From Pseudomonas sp. RIT623 (GTDB lineage Bacteria; Pseudomonadota; Gammaproteobacteria; Pseudomonadales; Pseudomonadaceae): a stretch of DNA of 45,092 nucleotides. Below, piece by piece: positions 8,096 through 18,578 of the stretch (the first letter of the stretch is position 1; every line of letters starts with the position of its first letter). A program made the translations under genes and the position numbers. The stretch lies in contig NZ_SOZA01000040.1 in assembly GCF_004519305.1 (NCBI RefSeq), positions 1-45,092 on the forward strand. Reading direction: 5' to 3'. The notes under the pieces were generated by a model that was not told where the DNA came from, made no database searches, and saw only the letters and a list, made by a program, of their open reading frames with translations.

Positions 8096-8122
8096 CAAAA
8101 AGAAAGGGCGCCGAGGCGCCCT
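8096..8122 (-). terminator. Intrinsic terminator of the azgA-type permease
   Basis: On the minus strand AGGGCGCC-TC-GGCGCCCT (8105-8122) is followed by TTCTTTTTGCC. It lies 17 bp past the permease stop and faces the uraH terminator, separating the two convergent transcripts. Confidence 0.85.
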
Positions 8123-8139
8123 TGGTTGTTGCTGCGAGG

Positions 8140-9489
8140 TCAGAGGAACACGAACTTGGCAATGAAGATCGCGCACAGCACCCACAGGCTGGCCGAGATC
8201 TCCTTGTACTTGCCGGTACCCGCCTTCAGCGCCACATAGCTGATGAAGCCAAGGGCGATGCCGTCGGCGACCGAGAAGGTCAGCGGCATCATGATCACCG
8301 TGACGATCGCCGGAATGCTGTCGGTGGCTTCATCCCACTCGATATGCGCCATGCTGCCCATCATCAGCATCGCCACGTAGATCAGCGCGCCAGCGGTGGC
8401 ATAGGCTGGGATCATCCCGGCCAGCGGGGCGAAGAACATCGCCGCGATGAACAGGATCCCCACCACCACGGCGGTCAGGCCGGTACGTCCACCTGCCGCG
8501 ACACCCGCGGCACTTTCCACGTAGCTGGTCACCGGTGGCACACCAACCACCGCGCCGAAAACACTGGAGGTGCTGTCGGCCTTGAGCGCCCGCGACAGGT
8601 TCTCGATGCGCCCGTCCGGTGCCACCAGGTTGGCCCGCTGGGCCACGCCCATCAGCGTGCCAGCGGTGTCGAACATGTGCACGAACAGGAACGCCAGCAC
8701 CACGCTGATCATGCTGACGTTGAACACGCCGACCACGTCCATGGCCATCCAGGTCGGTGCCAGGCTCGGCGGCATCGACACCACCCCGCCGAACTTGACC
8801 AGGCCCAGACCCCAGCCGGCCAGGGTGACGCCGATGATGCTGATCAGGATCGCGCCGAACACCCGCTTGTAGCTGAGGATGGCGATCAGCAGGAAGCACA
8901 CGGCCGCCAGCAGCGGGCCGGGCTCATGCAGCGAGCCCAGCTTGACCAGGGTTGCCGGGCTGTCGACGATGATGCCGGCGGTCTTCAGGCCGATCAGCCC
9001 GAGGAACAATCCGACGCCGGCCCCCATGGCATGGCGCAGGCTCAGCGGGATGCTGTTGAGCAGCCACTCACGCACGCGTGAGACGGTCAGGAACATGAAC
9101 AGCACGCCTGAGACGAACACCGCCCCCAGCGCCGTTTCCCAGTTGTAGCCCATGGTGCCGACCACGGTGTAGGTGAAGAAGGCATTGAGCCCCATGCCCG
9201 GCGCCAGGCCCACCGGCCAGTTGGCGTACAGGCCCATCAGCAGGCAGCCCAGCGCGGCGGCGATGCAAGTGGCGACGAACGCGGCGCCGTGGTCGATGCC
9301 GGCGTCGGCCATGATGTTGGGGTTGACGAAGATGATGTAGGCCATGGTGATGAAGGTGGTCACCCCGGCGATCAGCTCGGTGCGGACGGTGCTGCCATGC
9401 TGTTTGAGTTTGAAAATCCGCTCCAGCCAGCCCGTTTCGAGCGGTGGGGCGAGATCCAGCGTAGGTGCTTCGGATTTGCGGCTTTCCAC
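8140..9489 (-). CDS. AzgA-type adenine/guanine/hypoxanthine permease
   Basis: 449 aa inner-membrane transporter of the AzgA-like branch of nucleobase:cation symporters. Recognisable blocks: RTELIAGVTTFITMAYIIFV near the N terminus, NWPVGLAPGMGLNAFFTYTV, GLFLGLIGLKTAGI, and the C-terminal SFSVADGIALGFISYVALK-type segment. Known members import adenine, guanine or hypoxanthine with protons. The start is GTG (9487-9489) with GAGGAG 8 bp upstream. It is convergent with uraH and divergent from a GntR gene (9845). Its upstream region carries both operator types found in this island. The exact base specificity is inferred. Confidence 0.9.
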   Translation of the reverse strand: MESRKSEAPTLDLAPPLETGWLERIFKLKQHGSTVRTELIAGVTTFITMAYIIFVNPNIMADAGIDHGAAFVATCIAAALGCLLMGLYANWPVGLAPGMGLNAFFTYTVVGTMGYNWETALGAVFVSGVLFMFLTVSRVREWLLNSIPLSLRHAMGAGVGLFLGLIGLKTAGIIVDSPATLVKLGSLHEPGPLLAAVCFLLIAILSYKRVFGAILISIIGVTLAGWGLGLVKFGGVVSMPPSLAPTWMAMDVVGVFNVSMISVVLAFLFVHMFDTAGTLMGVAQRANLVAPDGRIENLSRALKADSTSSVFGAVVGVPPVTSYVESAAGVAAGGRTGLTAVVVGILFIAAMFFAPLAGMIPAYATAGALIYVAMLMMGSMAHIEWDEATDSIPAIVTVIMMPLTFSVADGIALGFISYVALKAGTGKYKEISASLWVLCAIFIAKFVFL

Positions 9490-9844
9490 AGCGAGTACTC
9501 CTCAAGTCTTTCTTGTTGTTCGAAGCCGGGTCCTGAGCCATGCACTGGGGGGCTTCGCGAGGGGGTGTGGCAGACGTCCGACCATTTTGTTGACTTTTGG
9601 GTCAGGAAGTTGCTCGCAGGATTATGCTTTTGTGTACAAATAATGCAAATAATGTTTTATCTTTTGTGCGTACAAACTGCCGTACAACGGCTATATAGGT
9701 AAAAGGCCACCTGCAGAAACGGGTCAGCCTGTGTACAATGGCGCCATACCTTGGCCCACTATCTTCTTCCTGGACTTGCCATCCCCCCGCTGACAGGTAT
9801 TACAGTCACGGTCCGACTGGCAGACCCTTCGTGCTCGAGAGCTC
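9490..9844. promoter_or_regulatory. Divergent permease/gntR control region
   Basis: 355 bp without a gene. Contents: TGACTTTTGGGTCA at 9591-9604 (matches the tsx copy 1 and xdhA sites); TTGTGTACAA at 9630-9639; a wider-spaced TTTGT-GCG-TACAAA at 9663-9676; and CTGTGTACAA at 9729-9738. The last two could instead be -10 elements for gntR. The multiple TTGT/ACAA half-sites next to the regulator gene suggest autoregulation. Confidence 0.6.
9591..9604. promoter_or_regulatory. Operator candidate, TGAC/GGTCA family (permease)
   Basis: TGACT-TTTG-GGTCA, a near-perfect inverted repeat with 4-bp spacer, 102 bp upstream of the permease start. It differs at one base from the reverse complement of the xdhA site at 17721-17734, and shares the 12-mer CTTTTGGGTCAG with the tsx copy 1 site. 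Confidence 0.6.
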
Positions 9845-10600
9845 ATGAACGAACAGCTGCAACCTCTGAAAAAACCTGCGCGCACTGGCAAGGCCGGCCG
9901 CAGCGGTACCCAGGACGACATCGTCTACGCGCACATCTTCGAGGCGATCCTCGAGCAGCGCCTGGCACCGGGCACCAAGTTGAGCGAGGAAGCGCTGGGC
10001 GAGATCTTCGGCGTCAGCCGCACCATCATTCGTCGCGCCCTGTCGCGCCTGGCCCACGAAAGCGTGGTGCTGCTGCGGCCCAACCGCGGCGCGGTGGTGG
10101 CCAGCCCGACGGTCGAGGAGGCGCGCCAGGTGTTCTTCTCCCGGCGCATGGTCGAGCGTGCCATTACCGAGCTGGCGGTGCAGCACGCTACCCTCGAGCA
10201 GCTCAACGAACTGCGCCACATGGTGCGCGAAGAACGTGACAGCTTCTCCCGCGGCGACCGTGGCGCCGGCATCCGCTTGTCCGGCGAATTCCACCTCAAG
10301 TTGGCCGAGGCCGCCGGCAACGCACCGCTGGTGAGCTTCCAGCGCAGCCTGGTATCGCAGACTTCGCTGATCATCGCCCAGTACGAGAGCGGCAACCGTT
10401 CGCACTGCTCGTACGACGAGCACATGCAACTGATCGACGCCATCGAGGCACGCGATGCCGAGCAGGCGGTGAGCCTGATGATGCATCACATGGACCACAT
10501 CGACAGCAAGCTCAACCTCGACGAGGAAAGCGCTTCGGACGACCTGCATGCGGTGTTTTCCCACCTGCTGAAAAAGCCCAAGGTCAGCGTCAAGGGTTGA
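9845..10600 (+). CDS. GntR-family transcriptional regulator, FCD type
   Basis: 251 aa. The N-terminal winged helix-turn-helix (about 20-95) is typical GntR: ILEQRLAPGTKLSEEALGEI, FGVSRTIIRRALSRL, NRGAVVASPTVEEA. The C-terminal all-helical FCD domain (about 100-235) contains Arg, Asp and His positions typical of metal or organic-acid binding (EFHLKLAEAAGN, YDEHMQLIDAI, MMHHMDHID). It is the natural candidate to bind the TTGT-NN-ACAA palindromes around puuE, uraH and its own divergent promoter. The ligand is unknown; a purine or ureide intermediate is plausible from context. A long hairpin follows the stop. Confidence 0.9.
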   Translation: MNEQLQPLKKPARTGKAGRSGTQDDIVYAHIFEAILEQRLAPGTKLSEEALGEIFGVSRTIIRRALSRLAHESVVLLRPNRGAVVASPTVEEARQVFFSRRMVERAITELAVQHATLEQLNELRHMVREERDSFSRGDRGAGIRLSGEFHLKLAEAAGNAPLVSFQRSLVSQTSLIIAQYESGNRSHCSYDEHMQLIDAIEARDAEQAVSLMMHHMDHIDSKLNLDEESASDDLHAVFSHLLKKPKVSVKG

Positions 10601-10618
10601 TCGTTTGCCTGTATGAGC

Positions 10619-10678
10619 AAGGGGCCGCCTCGCGCCCCATCGCCGGCTTGCCGACGATGGGGCGCGAGGCGGCCCTTG
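10619..10678. terminator. Long perfect hairpin between gntR and aqpZ
   Basis: Arms 10622-10642 and 10655-10675 are a perfect 21-bp inverted repeat. The loop itself pairs CGGC-TT-GCCG after one mismatch, and the outer AAG/CTT extends it. It is 18 bp past the gntR stop. There is no T-tract beyond TTGTC, so it may be a terminator, an mRNA stabiliser or a repeat of the chromosome. Confidence 0.6.
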
Positions 10679-10787
10679 TCGTTACTGGTCATTTGCCGGG
10701 GTCCTGATAGATTTACTAGTTGCAAACCCCTTTTCAATGTGGTTGGGCTTGCGCAAACGTTGCGTCCAATGACTTGAGGAGAGGTCC

Positions 10788-11486
10788 ATGACTACTTCCC
10801 TGGGTGTGCGCATGGGTGCCGAGCTGGTCGGTACCTTCTGGTTGGTACTCGGTGGTTGTGGCAGCGCGGTGCTGGCCGCCAGTTCGCCGGTCGGCATCGG
10901 GGTGCTCGGCGTCGCGTTCGCCTTCGGCCTGACCGTGCTGACCATGGCCTTCGCCATCGGCCATATCTCCGGTTGCCATCTCAACCCCGCCGTGTCGTTC
11001 GGCCTGGTGGTGGGTGGGCGGTTTCCGGCTAAAGAATTGCTGCCCTACGTGGTTGCCCAGGTGATCGGCGCGATTCTCGCCGCGGCGGTGATCTATTTCA
11101 TCGCCAGTGGCAAGGCCGGCTTCGAGCTGGCCAACGGGCTGGCTTCCAACGGTTATGCCGAACACTCGCCGGGTGGCTACAGCCTGGCGGCGGGCTTTGT
11201 CAGCGAGGTGGTGATGACCGCGATGTTCCTGGTGATCATCATGGGTGCCACCGATGCCCGGGCGCCGGCTGGGTTCGCGCCGATCGCCATTGGCCTGGCG
11301 CTGACCTTGATCCACCTGATCTCGATCCCGGTCACCAACACTTCGGTGAACCCGGCACGTAGCACCGGGCCTGCCTTGTTCGTCGGCGGCTGGGCGCTGC
11401 AACAGCTGTGGCTGTTCTGGCTGGCACCGCTGATCGGCGCGGCGATCGGCGGTGCGCTTTATCGAGGCCTGGCGAAACAGCCTTAG
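10788..11486 (+). CDS. aqpZ: Aquaporin Z water channel
   Basis: 232 aa, six membrane helices with two half-helices. Both NPA boxes are present: HLNPAVSFG (about residue 65) and SVNPARSTG (about 185). The selectivity-filter residues match water-specific AqpZ rather than glycerol facilitators (His in LIHLISIPVTNTSVNPARS, Arg after the second NPA). The start is ATG with a strong GAGGAGAGG site. Its stop TAG (11484-11486) overlaps the convergent guaD stop by three bases. Its place in a purine island is unexplained; it may be chance or linked to osmotic handling. Confidence 0.93.
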   Translation: MTTSLGVRMGAELVGTFWLVLGGCGSAVLAASSPVGIGVLGVAFAFGLTVLTMAFAIGHISGCHLNPAVSFGLVVGGRFPAKELLPYVVAQVIGAILAAAVIYFIASGKAGFELANGLASNGYAEHSPGGYSLAAGFVSEVVMTAMFLVIIMGATDARAPAGFAPIAIGLALTLIHLISIPVTNTSVNPARSTGPALFVGGWALQQLWLFWLAPLIGAAIGGALYRGLAKQP

Positions 11487-12787
11487 CGCTGGTGCACGCA
11501 ACGCCCGGCGGCGTAGGTCTCGCGCACGGTGCGGTCGTCGCCCAGGGTGGTGAGCACGAACAAGGTCTCCTCGATGCTTCTGGACTGCTGCAGGCGGTAG
11601 TCCAGCAACGGGGTGGCCTTGTAGTCGAGCACCACGAAGTCGGCGTCGTTGCCCGGGCGCAGGCTGCCGATGCGGTCGTCCAGGCGCAGGGCGCGGGCGC
11701 CGCCGAGGGTGGCCAGGTACAGCGACTTGTACGGGTGCAGGCGCGCGCCTTGCAGCTGCATCACCTTGTACGCCTCGTTCAGGGTGTTGAGCAGCGAGAA
11801 GCTGGTGCCGGCGCCGACATCGGTGCCCAGGCCGACATTGACCTTGAAGCGCTCGGCCTGGGGCAGGTTGAACAGGCCGCTGCCGAGGAACAGGTTGGAG
11901 GTCGGGCAGAAGGCGATGGCCGAACCGGTTTCGGCCAGGCGCTGGCATTCGCTGTCGCACAGGTGCACGCCGTGGGCGAACACCGAGCGCTCGCCCAGCA
12001 GCTCGAAGTGGTCATAGACGTCCAGGTAGCCTTTCTGCTCGGGGAACAGCTCCTTGACCCAGTCGATTTCCTTGAGGTTCTCCGACAGGTGGGTGTGCAG
12101 GTAGACGCCTGGGTGCTCCTTGAGCAACTGTCCGGCGGCGGCCAACTGCTCCGGCGTGCTGGTCGGGGCGAAGCGCGGGGTCACCGCGTAGTGCAGGCGG
12201 CCCTTGCCGTGCCAGCGCTCGATCAGTGCCTTGCTGTCGCGGTAGCTGGATTCGGCGGTGTCGGTGAGGTAGTCGGGGGCGTTGCGGTCCATCATCACTT
12301 TGCCGGCGATCAGGCGCAAGTCCAGGCGTTCGGCCTCCTCGAACAGGGCGTTGACCGACTCCGGATGCACGCTGCCGAACACCAGCGCGGTGGTGGTGCC
12401 ATTGCGCAGGAGTTCCTTGAGGAAGATCTTCGCCACCTGGTCGGCGTGAGCCTTGTCGGCGAACTGCTTCTCGCACGGGAAGGTGTAGGTGTTCAGCCAG
12501 TCCAGCAACTGCTCGCCGTAGGAGCCGATCATGCCGGTCTGCGGGAAGTGGATATGGGTGTCGATGAAGCCTGGAGTGATCAGTGCGTCCTGGTAGTGTT
12601 CCACGACGATATCGCCAGCCAGGCCCGGCAGCAGCTCGCGGGCATGGCCCAAGGCGCTGATGCGGCCGTCATCGACCACCAGCAGGCCGTCTTCATAGTA
12701 TTCGCAGGACGCCTCCAGGCCGACCTCGGCGGGGTCGGCGATGCTGTGCAGGATGGCGGCTCGGTAGGCTTTGCGGGTTGCGCTCAT
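11483..12787 (-). CDS. guaD: Guanine deaminase
   Basis: 434 aa from ATG 12787 (MSATRKAYRAAILH). Converts guanine to xanthine plus ammonia, feeding xanthine dehydrogenase. It is a metal-dependent amidohydrolase: the zinc motif is GFIDTHIHFPQ, with further metal/substrate blocks LHTHLSEN, FAHGVHL and FCPTSNLFLGSGLF, and GLGTDVGAGTSFS near the C-terminal third. The longer start would add 27 residues that overlap xdhC and lack family similarity. It follows xdhC by 10 bp, so it is probably the last gene of the xdhA-xdhB-xdhC-guaD operon. Confidence 0.93.
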   Translation of the reverse strand: MSATRKAYRAAILHSIADPAEVGLEASCEYYEDGLLVVDDGRISALGHARELLPGLAGDIVVEHYQDALITPGFIDTHIHFPQTGMIGSYGEQLLDWLNTYTFPCEKQFADKAHADQVAKIFLKELLRNGTTTALVFGSVHPESVNALFEEAERLDLRLIAGKVMMDRNAPDYLTDTAESSYRDSKALIERWHGKGRLHYAVTPRFAPTSTPEQLAAAGQLLKEHPGVYLHTHLSENLKEIDWVKELFPEQKGYLDVYDHFELLGERSVFAHGVHLCDSECQRLAETGSAIAFCPTSNLFLGSGLFNLPQAERFKVNVGLGTDVGAGTSFSLLNTLNEAYKVMQLQGARLHPYKSLYLATLGGARALRLDDRIGSLRPGNDADFVVLDYKATPLLDYRLQQSRSIEETLFVLTTLGDDRTVRETYAAGRCVHQR

Positions 12788-12797
12788 GAGGCTCTCG

Positions 12798-13643
12798 TCA
12801 AATGGCTTGGCTGCGCCGGGACGGCGGCAGCAACTGGGCGATGGGGCCTGCGTTGGCGCCAGCGTCATGCTGGCCGAAGCAGGCGTTGTAGGTGGCGATG
12901 ATTTCCCCGGCGATCGACACGGCGATCTCGATCGGCAGCTTGCCCTTGACCTCGGCCAGGCCCATCGGGCAGCGCATGCGCGCCATCAGCGCGTCTTCGA
13001 AGCCGCGCTCGCGCAGGCGGTGCTCGAACTTGACACGCTTGGTCTTCGAGCCGATCAGGCCGAACCAGGTGAAGTCGTTGCGCTTGAGGATCGCGGCGGT
13101 CAGCTCCAGGTCCAGCTGGTGGTTGTGGGTCATGACGATGCAGTAGCTGCCGGCGGGTAGGTCGGCGACTTCGTCGACCGGCTCTTCGCTGACGATTTTG
13201 CTCACCCCATTGGGGATGACCTCGGGGAATTCCTGTTCGCGCGAATCGATCCAGCGCACCCGGCAGGGCAGCGCGGCGAGCAAGGGTACCAGAGCCCGGC
13301 CGACATGGCCCGCGCCGAACACGGCGATCTCGGCCTGCACCCCGGTCATCGGCTCGAACAGCAGCACGGTGGCGCCGCCGCAGCACTGGCCGAGGCTGGC
13401 GCCGAGGCTGAAGCGCTCCAGGTGCGGGGTGCTGCGGTGTTCCTCGAGCATCTGCCGGGCGATGTGCAGGGCCTTGAACTCCAGGTGGCCGCCGCCGATG
13501 GTGTCGTATAGCGCGCTGGCGCTGACCACCATCTTCGAGCCGGCGTTGCGCGGCGTGGAGCCGCGCTCCTCGATGATGGTCACCAGCACGCAGGGTTCGC
13601 CGCGCGCTTGATGCTCGGCGAGGGCGTTGATCCATTGGTGCAT
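12798..13643 (-). CDS. xdhC: Xanthine dehydrogenase accessory protein XdhC
   Basis: 281 aa. XdhC binds molybdenum cofactor, promotes its sulfuration and hands it to XdhB. The N-terminal XdhC/CoxI domain shows CVLVTIIEERGSTPRNAGSKM, YDTIGGGHLEFKAL and the Cys pair LGQCCGGAT. The C-terminal Rossmann domain starts IAVFGAGHVGRALVPLL. ATG start after a strong GAGGAGG. It is separated from xdhB by about 150 bp carrying a REP pair but continues in the same direction into guaD. Confidence 0.95.
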   Translation of the reverse strand: MHQWINALAEHQARGEPCVLVTIIEERGSTPRNAGSKMVVSASALYDTIGGGHLEFKALHIARQMLEEHRSTPHLERFSLGASLGQCCGGATVLLFEPMTGVQAEIAVFGAGHVGRALVPLLAALPCRVRWIDSREQEFPEVIPNGVSKIVSEEPVDEVADLPAGSYCIVMTHNHQLDLELTAAILKRNDFTWFGLIGSKTKRVKFEHRLRERGFEDALMARMRCPMGLAEVKGKLPIEIAVSIAGEIIATYNACFGQHDAGANAGPIAQLLPPSRRSQAI

Positions 13644-13666
13644 GTCTTCAATCCTCCTCGTGCCCT

Positions 13667-13784
13667 TTGTAGGAGCGGCCTTGTGTCGCGAAAGGGGCGC
13701 GAAGCGGCCCCAACATCTGTGCAGCGATGAAGATTTCTGGGGCTGCTACGCAGCCCTTTCGCGACACAAGGCCGTTCCTACAGG
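13667..13784. repeat. Inverted pair of REP elements between xdhB and xdhC
   Basis: Left copy TGTAGGAGCGGCCTTGTG..., right copy its inverse ending GGCCGTTCCTACAG, with about 55 bp between the conserved cores. It lies inside the presumed xdhABC-guaD operon, where it could form a stem-loop that uncouples downstream expression. Confidence 0.8.
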
Positions 13785-13795
13785 GTCCCGCGTTT

Positions 13796-16187
13796 TCAGT
13801 GGGTGACAGTTTCCAAAGCGGGCTCCACAGGCTGCTGCGCAGCCACCGCCTTGCGCATCTGCTCGCAGCCCCACAGCACCCGCTCCGGCGTCGATGGCGC
13901 GTCGATGTTCGGTTGTACCCGGTAGTCGGCGATGCTCGCCACCGCATCCTTGATCGCGCACCAGGCGGCGATGCCGAGCATGAATGGCGGCTCGCCCACG
14001 GCCTTGGAATGGAACACCGTGTCCTCGGGGTTCTTGCGGTTCTCCACCAGCTTGACCCGCATGTCCAGCGGCATGTCGGCCACCGCCGGGATCTTGTAGC
14101 TGGCCGGGCCGTTGGTCATCAGCTTGCCCTTGGCGTTCCACACCAGTTCCTCGGTGGTCAGCCAGCCCATGCCCTGGATGAAGCCGCCTTCCACCTGGCC
14201 GATGTCGATGGCCGGGTTCAGCGAGTCTCCCACGTCATGCAGGATGTCGGCGCGCAACATCTTGTACTCGCCGGTCAGGGTGTCGACGATCACTTCCACG
14301 CAGGCGGCGCCGAAGGCGTAGTAGTAGAACGGCCGGCCACGGGCCTGGGCACGGTCGTAGAAGATCTTCGGCGTGCGGTAGAAGCCGGTGGTCGACAGCG
14401 ACACCTGGGCGAAGTACGCCTGCTGCACCAGTTGCTCGAAGCTGATGATCTGCTCGCGCACGCGCACATGGCCGTTGCGGAACTCGACGTCTTCCTCGGT
14501 GACGTTGTAATGCCGCGCGGCGAACTCGGTGAGGCGCTTCTTGAGTATCTCGGCGGCATTCTGCGCGGCCTTGCCGTTCAGGTCGGCACCGCTGGAGGCG
14601 GCGGTGGGCGAGGTGTTGGGCACCTTGTCGGTGTTGGTGGCGGTGATCTGGATACGGTTGAAGTCCACCTGGAACACCTCTGCCACCACCTGGGCGACCT
14701 TGGTGTTCAGGCCCTGGCCCATCTCGGTGCCGCCGTGGTTGAGGTGGATGCTGCCGTCGGTGTAGATGTGGATCAAGGCGCCGGCCTGGTTGAGGAAGGT
14801 GGCGGTGAACGAGATGCCGAACTTTACGGGGGTCAGCGCCAGGCCTTTCTTCAGCACCGGGCTGTTGGCGTTGAAGCGACGGATCGACTCGCGGCGCTCG
14901 TGGTAGTCGCTGCTGGCCTCCAGTTCGGCGGTCATCTCGTCGAGCATGTTGTGCTCGACGGTCTGGTAGTAGTGGGTGACGTTGCGCTCGGTCTTGCCGT
15001 AGTAGTTGGCCTTGCGCACCGCCAGTGGGTCGAGGGCCAGGTGGCGGGCGATATGGTCCATCACCTGCTCGATGGCGACCATGCCCTGCGGCCCGCCGAA
15101 ACCGCGGTAGGCGGTGTTGGAGGCCGTGTTGGTCTTGCAGCGGTGGCCGTGCACGGTAGCGTCGCCCAGGTAGTAGGCGTTGTCGGAGTGGAACATGGCG
15201 CGGTCGACGATTGAGCCGGACAGGTCCGGCGAGTAGCCACAGTTGCCGGCCAGATCGAAATTGATCCCGTGCAGGCGGCCTGTGTCGTCGAAGCCTACGT
15301 CGTACTCGACATAGAACGGGTGGCGCTTGCCGGTCATGGTCATGTCCTCGACCCGCGGCAGGCGCATCTTGGTTGGCTGGCCGGTCAGGCGCGCGATCAC
15401 CGCGCACAGGCAGGCCGGGCTGGCAGCCTGGGTCTCTTTACCGCCGAAACCGCCACCCATGCGGCGCATGTCGACGACGATCTTGTGCATCGGCACGTCG
15501 AGCACCTCGGCCACCAGCTTCTGCACCTCGGTGGGGTTCTGCGTGGAGCAGTAGACGATCATGCCGCCGTCTTCGCTGGGCATTACCGAGCTGATCTGGG
15601 TTTCCAGGTAGAAGTGCTCCTGGCCACCGATGTGCAGGGTGCCCTGGATACGGTGCGGGGCACTGGCCAATGCAGCGGCCGAGTCGCCGCGCTGGTGGGT
15701 GTGGCTGTCGAGCACGAAGTGCTTCTTGCGCAGGGCCTCGACCACGTCGAGCACTGGCTCCAGGTCTTCGTACTCGACGATGGCGGCCATGGCGGCGCGG
15801 CGGGCGGTGTCCAGGTCGCGGGCGGCCACGGCGAGTACCGGCTGGCCGAAGAACTCGACCTTGTCGATGGCCAGCAGCGGGTCGCCGGCGACCACTGGGC
15901 CGATGTCCTTGAGGCCTGGGATGTCTTCATGGGTGATGGCGATACGCACGCCTTCGAACTGGTAGCAGGGCGTGGTGTCGATGCGCAGGATACGCGCGTG
16001 GGCGCGGTCGGCGGTGCGCGCATAGACGTGCAACTGGTTGGGGAATTCCAGGCGGTCGTCGATGTACACCGCCTCGCCGGCCACGTGCTTGTCGGCGCTA
16101 TCGTGCTTGAGGCTGCGGCCGACCCCGGTGGTCAGGCCCTGGCTGAACAATGCGGCCATCTCGGCCTGGCTCTTGACGGCGTGATGG

Positions 16188-16195
<8 letters not shown>
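13796..16195 (-). CDS. xdhB: Xanthine dehydrogenase, molybdopterin-binding subunit
   Basis: 799 aa. Catalytic large subunit that hydroxylates hypoxanthine and xanthine to urate at a molybdenum centre. Visible motifs: GQEHFYLETQ, RRMGGGFGGKETQA, YRGFGGPQGM, GGTEMGQGLNTK and, near the C terminus, KAVGEPPFMLG, with the Glu expected to act as base. Length is normal for the bacterial two-subunit enzyme. Its ATG overlaps the xdhA stop by eight bases, indicating coupled translation with the small subunit. Confidence 0.96.
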
Positions 16196-17642
<1,447 letters not shown>

Positions 17643-17696
17643 GGGGGAGGGCCTCGCAATGGTTTTATTGTTGTTCGGGCGGACTCTAAGCAACGC

Positions 17697-17734
17697 TTGA
17701 CCTTGTGGTCAATGATTTTCTGACCCAAAGGTCA
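17697..17734. promoter_or_regulatory. Twin palindromic operators in the xdhA/gntR divergent promoter
   Basis: Site 1 is TTGACC-TTGT-GGTCAA (17697-17712), a perfect inverted repeat. Site 2 is TGACC-CAAA-GGTCA (17721-17734), also perfect. Centres are 23 bp apart, about two helical turns, so cooperative binding of two dimers on one DNA face is plausible. Related sites are at 1056-1069 and 9591-9604. The adjacent GntR regulator is the most likely binder. Confidence 0.7.
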
Positions 17735-17867
17735 AGATTTTGCTCGAGCCCTTTCCAAACCGCCTCATCGAGCCTTTTCCCAAGCATAGTTCGCGGCGTG
17801 GCCCACGCTCGACCCGACAGTCGCACAAAGCACCTCGTCGCGCTGCGCGAGCGCAGGGCAAGTGCGC

Positions 17868-17873
17868 TACAAT
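17868..17873 (+). promoter_or_regulatory. Probable -10 element of gntR (xdhA-linked)
   Basis: TACAAT lies 41 bp before the gntR ATG. A small inverted repeat CTGCGC-GA-GCGCAG (17843-17856) occupies the -35 area, where no good TTGACA match is seen. Confidence 0.4.
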
Positions 17874-17914
17874 CGCGCCCTTGTGCACAGCTACCCAGAT
17901 CGCGAAGGAAAACC

Positions 17915-18574
17915 ATGACGTTCAAGGCGCCGGACAGCCTCTCCGAGCAAATTGCCCACTACCTGGCCGAGCGGATCATCCGCGGCGAACTCGCACCCGG
18001 CGAGCGCATCCAGGAGCAGAAGGTCACCCAGGCCCTCAACGTCAGCCGCGGCTCGGTGCGCGAGGCGCTGCTGATCCTCGAACGTCGCCACCTGGTGGCG
18101 ATCCTGCCGCGTCGCGGCGCCCATGTGACCGAGCTGGACGAAAATAGCGTGCGCAGCCTGTGCACCCTGATGGGCGAGTTCTACATCTTGCTGGGCAACG
18201 CCGTCGCCGAGCATTGGCGCAGCGACAGCGACCTGCGCCCGTTCCTGGAGATCCAGCAGCGTTTGCAGCAGGCCCACGTCGGCAAGGACATCAAGGCCTT
18301 CGTCGCCGACAGTTTCGCGGTGATGCGCGCGGCTTATCCGTTCGCCAACAACCCGTACCTGCAGGAGACCGTCGAGAACCTGCAGCCGGCCATGAGCCGT
18401 GCCTATTACCTGGCCCTCGACCAGCGCCAGGCCAGCATGGTCGACTACCTCACCCTGTTCGCCAGCCTGCTCGAGGCGGTGGTCGCCCGCGACCTGCCGC
18501 GCATCCGCGAGGTCCTCACCGCCTATTGCCAGCGCAGCTGCGAGCTGGTGCTGGCGGCGCTGGCGCGAGCCTGA
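17915..18574 (+). CDS. GntR-family transcriptional regulator, FCD type, xdhA-linked
   Basis: 219 aa from ATG 17915 after GAAGGAAAACC. Winged-helix domain (about 8-78): IIRGELAPGERIQEQKVTQA, LNVSRGSVREALLILERR, RRGAHVTELDENSV. The C-terminal helical FCD-like domain (about 85-215) is shorter and lacks the full His/Asp metal set of the regulator at 9845. Divergent from xdhA with twin palindromes between, so probably a regulator of purine catabolism and of itself. The stop is only 4 bp before the smc ATG, so smc may be read from its promoter. Confidence 0.9.
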   Translation: MTFKAPDSLSEQIAHYLAERIIRGELAPGERIQEQKVTQALNVSRGSVREALLILERRHLVAILPRRGAHVTELDENSVRSLCTLMGEFYILLGNAVAEHWRSDSDLRPFLEIQQRLQQAHVGKDIKAFVADSFAVMRAAYPFANNPYLQETVENLQPAMSRAYYLALDQRQASMVDYLTLFASLLEAVVARDLPRIREVLTAYCQRSCELVLAALARA

Positions 18575-18578
18575 AGCC

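Noticed and set aside
13727..15214. Long open frame antisense to xdhB
   Set aside because: Its product is Val/Gly/His/Ala-rich with no domain and arises from the GC-rich third positions of xdhB. The same explains antisense frames opposite smc (18516-20810), ligA (23427-25718) and ccoN (43335-44834).
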